From Moringa oleifera (Eukaryota > Streptophyta > Magnoliopsida > Brassicales > Moringaceae), in contig JAJFZO010000344.1 of NCBI GenBank assembly GCA_021397835.1, forward strand, positions 744,001-808,000: a DNA stretch of 64,000 bases, in the 5' to 3' direction. This document shows, piece after piece, positions 48,030 through 59,009 of the stretch (position 1 is its first letter; the number at the start of each line of letters is the position of its first letter). A program made the translations under genes and the position numbers. The notes beneath the pieces were generated by a model. That model saw only the letters and a list, made by a program, of their open reading frames with translations. It was not told where the DNA came from and searched no databases.

Positions 48030-48740
48030 ATGAAAAATTATTGTGGGAAAATGAAAAATTTTTGTGAGAATCTGTATTTTTCAAGGAAATTCTTATGAAA
48101 TAATTTTTGTAAGAATTATATTCTTCAGAATGTTAATTTTCCCACGGAATTTATTGTCGCGGTAATTTTTCAATGACATTCATACAGAATGTTTGTTGAA
48201 AATATTTAATATTATGTTACTAAATTTTTTAATTAATAAATGAACATAAAAATTCCTACGAAAAAAATTTCGTAGCAATTAATTTATTTTTGCCATGAAA
48301 ATATTTCGTGGGAGTTAGTCTCTTATTGATACGAAAGAAATTCCATGGTAATAAAATCTTTTCCCACGGTAGATTTTTCGTGACAACTCTTTTCTTTTGC
48401 CATGGAACATATTTTGTGACCAATATTCTATGGCAATTTATATATTTAGGCACGGAATAGTTTCCGTGATGATCCATATCTTTTGCCACGGAATTGTTTC
48501 CGTGGCAATCCATATCTTTGGCTGACAATTACTTTTTGTGGGCACAGAAGATATTCCGTGGCAACAGATTACATTTGCCACGGAATATTTTCCGTGGCAA
48601 TTGTTTACTTTTGCCATGGAAGATATTACTTTTGCCACGGTATATCTTTCGTGACAATTAACCTCTTATTACCACGGAAGAAATATGGTGACAATTGATC
48701 CATTATTGCAACAGAAGAAAATCTATGACAATATTTTCTT
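48030..48740. repeat. Subterminal array of CACTA E (GCCACGGAA/TTCCGTGGC)
   Basis: A repeated motif pair GCCACGGAA and TTCCGTGGCAAT lies in both orientations at 20-45 bp spacing, densest at 48400-48680. Pairs form palindromes such as GCCACGGAATATTTTCCGTG. Open frames here on both strands, rich in CHG/HGN residues, are repeat translations. Confidence 0.9.
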
Positions 48741-49054
48741 TGCCATAAAATTTTTAATTAATAAATTTATTAAATTTTATTTTATTTAATAATCAAATAA
48801 ATAATTTTTTATTTTGTTTAATTCATATCAATATATATATTCAATGTAATTCACAAAAATCAATAAATACATTCTTTTATAAATAAATTAAATTAATAAA
48901 TACATATTTTCATAGAATAAAATTAACAAAACAAATAAAAGCATGTAAAAATCACAGTAACAGTGAAATTATCATATATAATGTTAAATACACAATATGC
49001 TTAGATTAAATATTCAATCGTACTGATTAATAATTTTTTTTTTTTAAATCTAAT

Positions 49055-50525
49055 CATCCTCTATAAGATCAACACCATCACCATCATCATCATCATCATC
49101 ACCAGTGCCATCATCAACAACTAGACTATAAAAAGTACCACGTTGACCTAAAGTACCTTGCTACAAACTCATTTGTCTAACAAGTCTATTTAGAAACTTC
49201 TTCATCAAGGCCATTTCTTTTCTAAATTTATTTTCTCTTCGATCTCTTATTTCTATTTGTCTTTTTATCTTTTCTCTTAAATCTCATTGTTGTGTCTCCA
49301 TCAAATCACGTTCTTTTTGTAATCGTTCTTCCATTTATTTTACCCTCGCATTTCTCACAGCACGTTTTATTTGCAATCTATCTTCCATCTCTGCACGTTC
49401 TTTTGCTGGTCGTTCTTCCATTTCTTCACGTTCTCTCTTTAATTGTCCTTGCATATCTTGAAAACCAAATATTATTTGTTGCATCGTAACACTGGATGGG
49501 GCATGTGAAGATTGAGAACCAAAGTTTGATGCTTCATAAAAGCTACCTCTGATCCAAATCCAAATGCTCGACCTCCCTTATTTTTTCGCCTGCAGCTTTA
49601 AAAAAGATGGTGGAATCATCAACAAATGATCCTGAGGCGATGGTATCCTCTTTCGATTTCTCATAACCAGCCTACACATAATTAATTAAAAAAACATTAA
49701 AGTAAGAAAAACAAACTCTTATGTATCAATAAAACCACAAACAGTAAATTAATTAATCAAAACGCATTAAAAATTTTTAAAAACCCAAGGCAAAAAATTA
49801 TTAACAAAAAGTAAAAAAATCCAAATAAAAAATTTTGAAAAAAAAGTAAAAGAAAATTTAACTCAAATACTCGGCATATGTGGTTGTTCCATTTAATGAA
49901 CTAGTAGCACATATCATATTTAACACCATTACATACAACTAATAGTAAGGTCACAATATATGCATAAAATGTAGTGAGATCTATAATAAGAAATTAATTT
50001 AGCCCAATTTAATATGAAGATGATCTACAAAAGTGATGCTTGTTACCAACAAAAATAATGGAGTGGTGTTACACTCATAAGGTATGCTTCTAAAAAATAC
50101 AAGAATGAAACTAACAAGAAAATGCAACAGAGAAAGTGTATCCCAATGACAACAAAAAGTAGAAAAACATAAGCATTCATTTGCAAAGTAACAAACAATG
50201 CCTCAACTAGATCAATATAAGGTAGGTTTTTGTCAAATAATTTAAATGCAATGTGAAGACATACAACCTCCATACAAGAAGCTAAAACCAAAAATTGTTA
50301 TTTTGATAACCAACCCAAAACTTCAATAGAAACAAAAAACTGTTAATCAATTTATTCCATTCAACACATAAAGACAAATATATTCTACTTTAAGTACTCA
50401 CATAAATTCGTCCAGCTTTTTTTGCGGCCCATGTACCAGTCTCCTCATTATGATTTAACTTTTGAAACAGTTCTGGCATGCTAGGATCCCTCCCAAGCTC
50501 CCTACCTTAACAGTTAACAAATGGA
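49055..50525 (-). pseudogene. Transposase_24/TNPA-like protein of CACTA E, coiled coil and acidic tail
   Basis: At 50510-50400 the minus strand reads GRELGRDPSMPELFQKLN and ETGTWAAKKAGRIY, the conserved C-terminal block of plant Transposase_24 proteins. After an intron-like AT-rich gap, 49640-49190 reads GQLKREREEMEERPAKERAE and further heptad-like charged sequence, a coiled coil. The protein ends in an Asp/Gly-rich tail encoded by an ATC-repeat tract at 49072-49115. Stops interrupt the coil. The role in relatives is binding of the element's subterminal repeats. The open frame at 50849-50595 may belong to this gene or to the TNP2 tail; I could not place it. Confidence 0.72.
49072..49115. repeat. 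(ATC)n trinucleotide tract
   Basis: Imperfect ATC/ACC repeat on the plus strand, reading as a run of Asp with Gly on the minus strand at the end of the E accessory protein. Confidence 0.85.
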
Positions 50526-50999
50526 AAATAAAAATTTGTCAAGTGTAATTAAATATATGATAATGACATGAAAATAATTAATTAAATTAAAAAATTACCA
50601 TTCATCTTCTATGCACAAAAATGGAAATAGTACCTCCTTGATGCACAATGGCTTCACTAAAAGATCGATTGTTTTTATTCCTTTATGACGCAGCTTGAAA
50701 GGCCAGGTCCGTTGTCCACTTGGTAAATAGTGCTTCTCGAATGAATGGCTGCATCCACATTCCCTTTGACTTCTTAGTTCGAATCGAGGCATCGATCGAA
50801 TGACCTCTGCAAATTTAGACCCCCATATCTGTCTAACTAGACCATCCATAAGTGGATCCCATCTACATTTTTCTTACAACAATATTGACCTCAAAATCCC
50901 AAAAGATGTTGCATTTAATGAAATTGTGTAACTCTCCATAGCCATGTGTTCGGTGTTGGCTTCCAGTGTCAATTATTTTAAGAAACTGCATAGCTACAT

Positions 51000-52440
51000 G
51001 ATATAGTTCTACATTAGAGAGTCTCTTTGGTGGTTCACCCTGTTCAGTTCGACCCTTGATAAAATTCTTTTTGTTTCATCTAAGTGGGTGGTCCATTGGG
51101 AGGAATTATCGATGACAATCAAAATAACATATCTTTTGATCATGTTTCAAGTAAAAAGCTTTCGATGATCCCATACAAATAGACAACCTAATCGACCTAC
51201 TGTTTGCCAACTCCATAACATACTGCATGCAGGGAAGTCATTTATAGTCCATAATGGTGCAGCTTTCATAAAAAAGTTTTGCTTTAGTGAGATATCATAA
51301 CTTTCCACACGATAATCCCATAATGGTTTCAAATCTTTAATTAAAGGCTGTAAAAACACATCTATTAGGGCCTTCAAATTATTTGAACTAAAAATGATTG
51401 CTGTTAAAAATATATATTATCTCTTCATGCACATCCCTGGTGGAAGATTATATAGGGTTAGAATGATGGGCCAACATGAATATATGTTAGAGGTCATATT
51501 AAAAGGACTGAAGCCATCATAACATAATCCTAATCACACATTCCTTAGTTCTGATGCGAACTTCGGGTGAGTCAAATCAAAATGCTTCCAAGCTTTCCCA
51601 TCTGAAGGGTGTGCTAATATTCCATCTTTCTATTTATTCTCATGTTGCCATCTCATATGCTCTGCAGTAGCATTTGAAACAAACAATCTTTACAATCGTG
51701 AAACTACAGTAAATACCACATTTATTTCTTCGGTACATTCTTATTTTCATTATTTACTCTTCGTTGATTTCAAAAATGACCTTAACCACAAAATCTACAT
51801 TCTTACTCTGTAGCACTATCACCATAATATAACATGCAACCAGTAGGACAACAATCAATTTTCTTGTAACCTATCCAAGCTGAGAGATTAATTTTTTAGT
51901 CTGATAGAAATTATCAGGCATCTTGTTACTCTTTAGTAATACTTCTTTAAATAGGGTGATTAATTCATTGATGCATGCCACAGTTACATTATAATCAGAC
52001 TTGATACTCATCAATCTCATAAAAACTGATAAAATTGAGTGGCTTTGACATCCATCCCGCAAGGGCGACTGGGTAGCATTTAACATATCATAGAATTTTG
52101 ATGACTCTGAATTCGGTTATTATGGCTCGACATTCGGAACAAAGGATGGCCCTGCAGCATCCATGACCATTTTTTCATAACTGTTGATATCTTCATGGAC
52201 TGTAGTAGGTTCATAATGACTTGAAACGAATGGAGTAGAAGCGTCACTATGGTTATGCCAATGGTAATAGTCAGGTTAAAAACCTTTTCTCTATAGATGT
52301 AGTCATACTATATTTGGCTCGTAAAAGTGCAGACACTTGCATTTTGCATAAGGACACTGATCAACTAATCTGCTTAGAACACAAGCAGCTGACATGCGAC
52401 TAATATAAATTCTTCAACCCCCAATATAAATTCTAGTGAC
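51000..52440 (-). pseudogene. CACTA E transposase TNP2, broken and shortened
   Basis: Minus-strand order: near 52370-52290 the N-terminal domain end, with RKGF then PDYYHWHNH; 52086-51871 gives MLNATQSPLRDGCQSHS and FMRLMSIKSDYN, FYQTKKLISQLG; 51377-51147 gives LKPLWDYRVESYDISLKQNF then LLWTINDFPA-like APLWTINDFPACSML; near 51080-51000 comes PMDHPLR and PPKRLSNVEL. These are successive parts of the TNP2 catalytic protein. DUF4218 and DUF4216, which should follow, are absent and the next recognisable block belongs to the accessory gene, so an internal deletion is likely. Many stops. Confidence 0.83.
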
Positions 52441-53690
52441 AAATCATTCATCCAAGTTCTCCTATTATACATCCAGTGATGATGCTTAGGAATTTCTGTC
52501 TAAAAAAAAAGTCATATAAAAAAACCAATCATCCCATTCTTAATAAACTATTGATATAAGTAAAACATTAGTTTTTATTTTTTTAAAGTCGATGATATTG
52601 ATAAGATGAACATGCATGGCTTCTCTCTCATTACCAAATTGGCTTTTCACCAAAACAAGTTCAAGTGAGCAACTAGTTCATAAAAATTTCAACAGCACTT
52701 GAAATAGACACCTTTTCTTGAACAATCTAAATCAGAGACTATTCAAAAGGTAATTAGATAAATTTAACCCTTGCATGGGTTTCTAATGAGATACTTAAAG
52801 TGGATTATAAAAGGTGATGCAAGAAAAACTTGCATGCATAATTGAAATAACCATTTTCTAAATAACTGTATTAATTTTGATAAATTGACTAGTTAAAAGT
52901 TAACTTTTTTAAAGTAATCATTTCATCCTATATTAAAGATATTATAAACTACACAAGTATTGCATTATCTAAATAAATAAATATTTATGTTAATTAACTA
53001 CATCATGAAAATCAAGTGACGTTACACACAAGTGAAAATATAAATTAAAAGTCAAATATTATTCATTTCAATTTAGTTAATATACTTGAAAGTTGTAACT
53101 AATACAATAAACTCTAGCTACTAACCATAGGTTCATCAATTAATATCCCATTCTTATATAACTAATGTTATTTGTCGTAATTAAAAAGTGAAATTAATTA
53201 TAAATTAATTATAATTAATAAAATAATATTAACATACTTTAATAAATGAATAAAAGAGTTAGTAAGATCTTGCTATCAATTACGCGAGTAATCAAGTGAT
53301 ATTTTGAGATAGATTTCTCTTGTTTTATGATGCAATGAAGAGTTTTGTCACGTGGCCCAAGCTGAAAAAGAGAAACCAATTAAGATATAAGCAATGAAAT
53401 CTTTATATTTTTTATCATATTTAAATTTTGTAGAATAAAATGTATTTAATTTTATAAATACATATTTACCTAATGAAATAATAGTAAAATTAGTGACTAT
53501 TTATAATAAATAACAATGACTAGTTTTATAATTTAAACAATCTGTTTTCATTTTATTAACCAAAATGATTAAACAAATTATATAATATAATTTATATTAT
53601 ATTGCTAAATTAAATATATTTGTAATAAAATATTTTAAAATTAATTAATTAAATGAATTTATTTGGAGAATTTGTTTTTGTAGTCGTCCG
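52441..53690. other. Gene-free AT-rich stretch
   Basis: Very AT-rich, with no open frame of interest and no subterminal repeat of any of the elements here. It may hold the lost right end of CACTA E or older sequence. Confidence 0.5.
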
Positions 53691-54224
53691 TATAAAGGTA
53701 TTTGTGTAAATAACTAACGTTAGTAATGTATATGTTTTTAGCACTTTTTAGACACTTTACCCTTTGTGCAACATGTGCAATTACTTACTTGTCCAAATAT
53801 AGAATCCCAAAAGTCAAACATTTCAAATGTCTCTCTTTCCTTCTCTTTTAACTGTGGTGGTAAACTTCATCACTTAACTTCGTCCTTCTGCATTCGGTGT
53901 TTGTTCATTTCTTCGCTTTCATTGTAAACCGACCTTTGAAGATTATCTGCAAGCTACTGAAGAACTCCAAAATCAATAGCGGTATGGTTTTAACTTCATC
54001 ACTTAGCTTAAATTCTTCATTTCTTTCTGTTGAATACCCACGAGTGAAAATCCTCCCCTTATGTCGCTGTGCATTTTTTAATTTTTCTTTTGATACATTA
54101 AAATAAAAAGAATTGGTTTGCGTCTATTACCTATTTTCATTCTTTGGTGTCTGTGTGCACCAATTTCTTGCTTTGGGTGCATCTATGTGCATCGGTTCAC
54201 TACATTCATACCATGTTAAGTCAA

Positions 54225-54360
54225 AACGTAACTAATTTTAGAAATTCGTATCTAGTTTGATAAATCGTATCAAGTTTTAGAAATCGTACCAAGTAATCGT
54301 ACCTAGTTTTTAAAAATTGTACCAAGTAATCATACCTAGTTTTAAAAATCGTATACTGTT
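54225..54360. repeat. CGTA-rich degenerate repeats upstream of the DUF1985 gene
   Basis: At least five CGTAT/CGTACC words at about 20-bp spacing within the phrase AAATCGTACCxAGTxxT, directly before the start of the DUF1985 frame. The same words recur at 55350-55760 and, in opposite orientation, at 58330-58810 and 61700-61890. Confidence 0.75.
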
Positions 54361-55339
54361 TGCTCGCATTTTGACATGTTTTTGGTCAATTGTAGATGAC
54401 AACCAGCTCTACTTCTCATAAGCCTTACATGATCCCTAAAGAGTCCCGGAAGACTGGGAAGATAATGAAACACTGTTACAATGACATCATCCCTACTTTG
54501 AAGGAAATTTTAGATGACTCTCAAAAAGAGAAGTTTGGAAGGACCTATTTGGGGCATTTCCTACATGAGAACACAGATTTCAACTTCTCTAGGATTATAA
54601 TCCATAATCTTCTACTTCGGGAGATTCAACAGAATCACAAGGACGAAATGTGGTTCAGATTTGGGCAGAATGAGGTTTGTTTCAGCAAACTGGAATTCTG
54701 CCTAATCACTAGCTTGAAGTTTGGTGAGCTACCGGACACATACAACATTGCAGCTAATCTGTCTGGTATCCATGCTAAATACTTCGGGGGAAGGGATAAG
54801 GTCAGTGGTAGTTATATCAAGACCAGGCTACTGGAAGGGGACTTTAAGGATAAAGATGACAAGGTGAAGTTGGCTTTGCTTTCTCTGTTAAATGGCTTCA
54901 TCAAAGGCCATGACGAGCGCCAGCATGTCTCTAACTGACAATTTCATCTGATGAACAATGTTGAAGCCTTTAATAGCTTTCCATGGGGTACATGGGTCTA
55001 CTGCAACTCCTTGCTGCATTTCAAGAAGGTAGTTGTGAATCGAGCAATGAATGCTAGTAGGATGAATAATAATGCCTATGGCTTCGTATAGGTACTGCAA
55101 GTAAGGATCAAACTTTTTTATTAATTTTTAATTTTTTTTAGTTTCAATGGATTCAATTTTATCTTTATGAAGCATAACTTGATTTCCATTTTTTATAGAT
55201 TTTTGCGTTCAAGGTGATTCCTACTACCAACATGCATGGCAGTAGGTTGTCAAGCTCTAACCTGTCATTGCTGCGAATTTGTCGATAGAGGTTCCATCGA
55301 AAGCCACATAACGCAGATTGCAAGAAGATCTTCACAAAC

Positions 55340-55765
55340 ACTGTAAGCAATGTCGCATCTTCATTTCGTACATATATTATCTATATCGCATCTAAATTTT
55401 CATTTCGTACCTTTATTCTCAATTTCATATCTTCATTTTGTACCAACATTCTCCATTTTGTTTCTTCATTTTTATTTCGTACTGAATTCTCAATTTTATA
55501 TCTTCATTTTGTACCCACATTCTCAATTTCGTGTCTTAATTCATACCTACATTTTCAATTTTGTGTCTTCATTTTAATTTTGTACCTATATTGTTCATTT
55601 CGTACCTATATTCTTCATTTCGTACCTTTATTTCATACCTATATTGTTCATTTCATACTTTTATTCTTAATTTCATACCTTTATTTCGTACTTATATTCT
55701 ACATTTCGCATCTATATTTTTCATTTCGTATCGATATTTGGAATTTTACATCTACATTTTTATTT
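55340..55765. repeat. Degenerate minisatellite TTCATTTCGTACCTATATTC in an intron of the Ulp1-type gene
   Basis: About eighteen head-to-tail copies of a unit of roughly 20-25 bp containing CATTTCGTACC or CATTTTGTACC followed by TATATTCTxAAT. The three plus-strand open frames across it are repeat translations rich in FHSYLYF. Confidence 0.9.
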
Positions 55766-56633
55766 AATATCTTCTTTCTTAAAGGACTATCCTTACCATC
55801 ATTTCGTATTTTTAGATGGGGGCTAAGTTAAAATTGGATCCAACAACTGCTGAGCACCAAGCCCCTTACTTTATTAGAGTTAAGGACACCGTTGTCTTGT
55901 TGTAATCACTTACTCAAGCCAATGTGCCTGCTACATGATCTAGTGGGGATGACACAGTAAAGGGTCCCATCCAGAAGAACTCCATAAATTTGCTATCTTT
56001 TTTGCGAAAGCAATACAAGATATGTACTCTTCATATATTATATGAGTTTTGTTATTGCATTTTATAATCAACAACTTTTGTTACTTGCAGTGGCAAGTTT
56101 GCTTTCTTATTGTTGAGCGGCAGAGGGATGATGAATCTGATGAAGACGCTAGTGACAGGAAAGAGTTAGTTGGGCAGAAGAGGGTGGAATCCGAGGTGCG
56201 AAAGGATGATATTGAGAGGGAGGCACCTTGCATTGAAAGGACTGCAGAGGATCCAGATGTTTACCTTCATCTCGCTATTGTGGAGGCAAAATTAAATCTC
56301 CTCGAGGTGAAGATAAACCAAATGGATTCCAAAAATGAAAGACGCCATCAAGAGCAAATGGCCCTCTTGAAGTCCATCGAGCTCTCTCTGCAAGGATCTA
56401 GATATGGTGGCCAAAATCCTTCCCGCATAATGTCAGATCTAGTTCCTAATTATGTAAGTAATTTGTATTTATATCCTATCATAATTTCAGATTTTATGCA
56501 TCTTGTGACATGAAATGACGTCTATAATTGTTTTCTTTTTTCCCAAGGTGTTAATGCAGGCTCCACACCATATAATCCCATCATTGAGGAACTTGAGAAG
56601 TTTGAAGACTCAACCACATTGGTGTTGGCTCCT

Positions 56634-56745
56634 GCAGGGCAGTTGCATGAACAAGAAGCCACTGCAGGGCCAATTGCCGAGGAAGTGGCTGCTGCAGGGC
56701 CAATGGATGAGGAAATGGCCACTACAGCAGGTCCATGCAATGAGG
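56634..56745 (+). repeat. Coding minisatellite, 30-33 bp unit (10-residue repeat)
   Basis: GCAGGGC or GCAGGTC recurs at 56634, 56664, 56694 and 56727. In frame it encodes repeats of the form AGPxxEExA (TAGPIAEEVA, AAGPMDEEMA, TAGPCNEEL). It is noticeably GC-richer than its surroundings. Confidence 0.85.
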
Positions 56746-58329
56746 AACTAGGGAACTTGGCTATTATCCAGTTGAGGCAACCGACAGTGAGCTGCCAGTT
56801 GTTAGGACTCGTAAACGGTAATGACAACTGTGTAGCCCGTATGTCAACCTTAACATTGGGACTAAGAAAGCCAAGTACCTTCACATGGTGAGTGCAAAGT
56901 CCAAATTCAACGATAAAATCCTCATTGCATTTAACGAGTTCATGAATGACCAATCATAGTAAGTTATTTATTTTTGAGGGACTATTATACTGAATTATCA
57001 ATATTTTTTACTTTGTTCTTACACTTTGTTTTCATTTTCTACAGCCATGATATAGATATTGGTCATTTAGTTAGTGTGGAGTGGTTCAAAGTCTTTAAAG
57101 ACAATGATGAGTAGGTTGATGACTCGGTAAGTTGGTCATTTTACACTGTTCTTTACATTCATACCTAGAATTAACATTCATGCCTTCATTTCGTACAATG
57201 ATTTAATAGTATAATATTGTTTCTCTTGTGTCTCAATCAGCATATTGAAGCATATCTTAATCTCCTTCCAAAAAGGCAGAAGAAACTTCCTAGACAATAT
57301 GCACAAGATGTCTGCATCTATGATCCATGGCTCTATGTAAGTTTATTTGGTCATTAAGTGTTTGGATGATTTTTTATTATTATATTTTTTATTGACTTTT
57401 CTATTCAAATTTGCAGACAACATTTTTTTTACATTTACAATGAATATCAAAGTGATCCAGATGCTAATTGTCCTCCTCCACACACTAATTTTGAAGCATA
57501 TAAATGGAAAGCAGACTTCCTAGATCGTGTGAGAGGCAAATTTTGTCCCTAGTGTCCACCTTGGCACACTATGAATAAGGTGACTTATATTTTCATTTCC
57601 TTTAACTATATTCTTGCAATATTACGTGAACTCATTATTGGCATGTAAACAATATTTTTCAATACAGTTGATGGTTCCATGCCATGTTGGGGGATCTTAC
57701 TGGCTGCTAGTTATGGTAGATCTGCAAAAGTTCTCGTTAAGAATTTTTGACTCTTCCCAGCAAAAGATACCAACTGAGGTGCGTATTCGACAACAAAACC
57801 CGCTGAGATTTATGTTACCCAATTATATGGACAGCGGGGGATATTTCAAGCATAAACCAAATGTCAAAAAGCTGAATATTCCACTCTCATGCACACTAGA
57901 GCCAAAGAACAAGGACCTCCAGCAGAGAAAAAGGTAAGTATTTTTTTTAACAAGTTATTGTTATTGTCATTATCTAAAAGTTTATGTTTTATATCTGTTT
58001 TCTTAATTATGTTTCTTATTTTTTTTAGTGGCAATTGCGAACCTCATATGTTATATGTAATAGAGCACTTACTCCTCAACAAGCGATTGAAGTATAGAGA
58101 CAAAGATATGCCAGAGATACGAAATCACATGGCAATACATATATTTGCCAATTCAACTATAGATGATAATTTATAATTTGTTATTTTTTATTCTTTTTAT
58201 ACAATGTATTATTTCTATATATACATTTGAAAATTATATATATTGGTCTTATTATCAATAAAAATAAAATTTATTATATTGTCTGTTTCACTATCTAACT
58301 CATACAAGTACTTAGAATTTATTATTATG

Positions 58330-58810
58330 AATTAAAGGTATGAAATCAATTTAAAGACGCGAATTTACTGCACGATTTTGTATTGAAGGCATGAATTAAT
58401 GATACGAAATAGAATTGAATGCACTAAGTAATGGTGCAAATACTATGTTATGTATAAATTAATAGTACGAATTTATATTGAAGACACGAAGTAAAGGTAC
58501 GATTTACTTTTAAAGGCGTGAATTTAATGTACGATTCCCTATTAACAGTGCGAAATGAAGAAAAAAATTAATGGTACGAATTTATATTGAAGGCACAAAG
58601 TAAAGGTACGATTTACTTTTAAAGGCGCAAATTTAATGTACGATTCACTATTGACAATGTGAAATAAAAAAAAATTAATAGCACGATTTACTGTTAAAGG
58701 CGCGAATTAAATGCACGATTCACTATTAACAATGCGAAATGAATGTACGAATTAATGATACGGTGTATTATTAAAGGCTCGAAATGAATGCACGATTCAC
58801 TATTTAGGGC
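58330..58810. repeat. GTACGAA-type repeats with a 109-bp tandem duplication
   Basis: Words GTACGAA, GTACGAT, GCACGATT and GGCGCGAATT recur every 15-25 bp between the two convergent genes of MULE F. A 109-bp unit at 58465-58573 is repeated at 58574-58682, followed by a partial third copy. The orientation is opposite to the TTCGTACC words at 55340-55765. Confidence 0.85.
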
Positions 58811-59009
58811 ACAAAATGCATTGCCAGCATTGCCAACATTGCCAACATCACATGAATTAACATGCAATGACAATTAAGATCATATAAAAACTTAAAAGTC
58901 TCAAATTGTATACCAATTAGTAATAAAAAATAAGTTTAAAATCAACAATAAAATCAAAACATTATGATTATCATAAGTTAATTGTATTATCATTTAGTAA
59001 ATTTGAAAT

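Larger units (their letters stand above)
48005..52440 (-). mobile_element. CACTA E, nested in CACTA C
   Basis: The left terminus CACTACAAGAAATTTACC begins at 48005, inside the AT-rich part of CACTA C, with AAA just outside. Behind it is a subterminal array with its own motif, then a Transposase_24-type gene and a TNP2 gene, both on the minus strand. Homology ends near 52440 in the N-terminal domain of TNP2. No convincing right terminus was found up to 53690; the best candidate, GTTTTTGTAGTC at 53677-53688, has no subterminal repeats beside it. The rest of CACTA C is not found to the right either. Confidence 0.8.
54396..58176 (+). pseudogene. DUF1985-Ulp1 (C48 cysteine protease) transposon gene
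   Basis: The ATG at 54396 opens 180 codons with the DUF1985 pattern (YLGHFLHENTDFNFSRIIIH, EMWFRFGQNEVCFSKLEFCL, ITSLKFGELPD). After one TGA (54936-54938) the same frame goes on (NNVEAFNSFPWGTWVY) to 55090. An exon starting after the acceptor at 56090 carries an acidic coiled coil (LHLAIVEAKLNLLEVKINQM). The next holds a 10-residue repeat (56634-56745). Near 57480-57590 comes NFEAYKWKADFLDRVRGKF with a stop. The Ulp1 core is at 57668-57933 (MVPCHVGGSYWLLVMVDLQ, RIFDSSQ), spliced at 57934-58028 in frame to SGNCEPHMLYVIEHLLLNK and IHIFANS. Asp (57749-57751) and Cys (58036-58038) are present. Tyr (57698-57700) stands where His is expected. Ulp1 enzymes process or remove SUMO. Confidence 0.82.

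Noticed and set aside
48250..48720. Regular palindromic repeats resembling a CRISPR array
   Set aside because: Repeats alternate in orientation, spacing varies, units diverge, and they abut a CACTACAAG terminus: a CACTA subterminal array.
53665..53690. Possible right terminus of CACTA E or left end of MULE F (GTTTTTGTAGTC)
   Set aside because: It ends in C instead of G, has no subterminal motif beside it and no target duplication; too weak for a call.
55350..55831. Three overlapping plus-strand open frames rich in Phe, His, Ser, Tyr
   Set aside because: They are translations of an intronic minisatellite in all three frames.
56522..56953. 143-residue minus-strand frame
   Set aside because: Shadow of the coding minisatellite exon on the plus strand.
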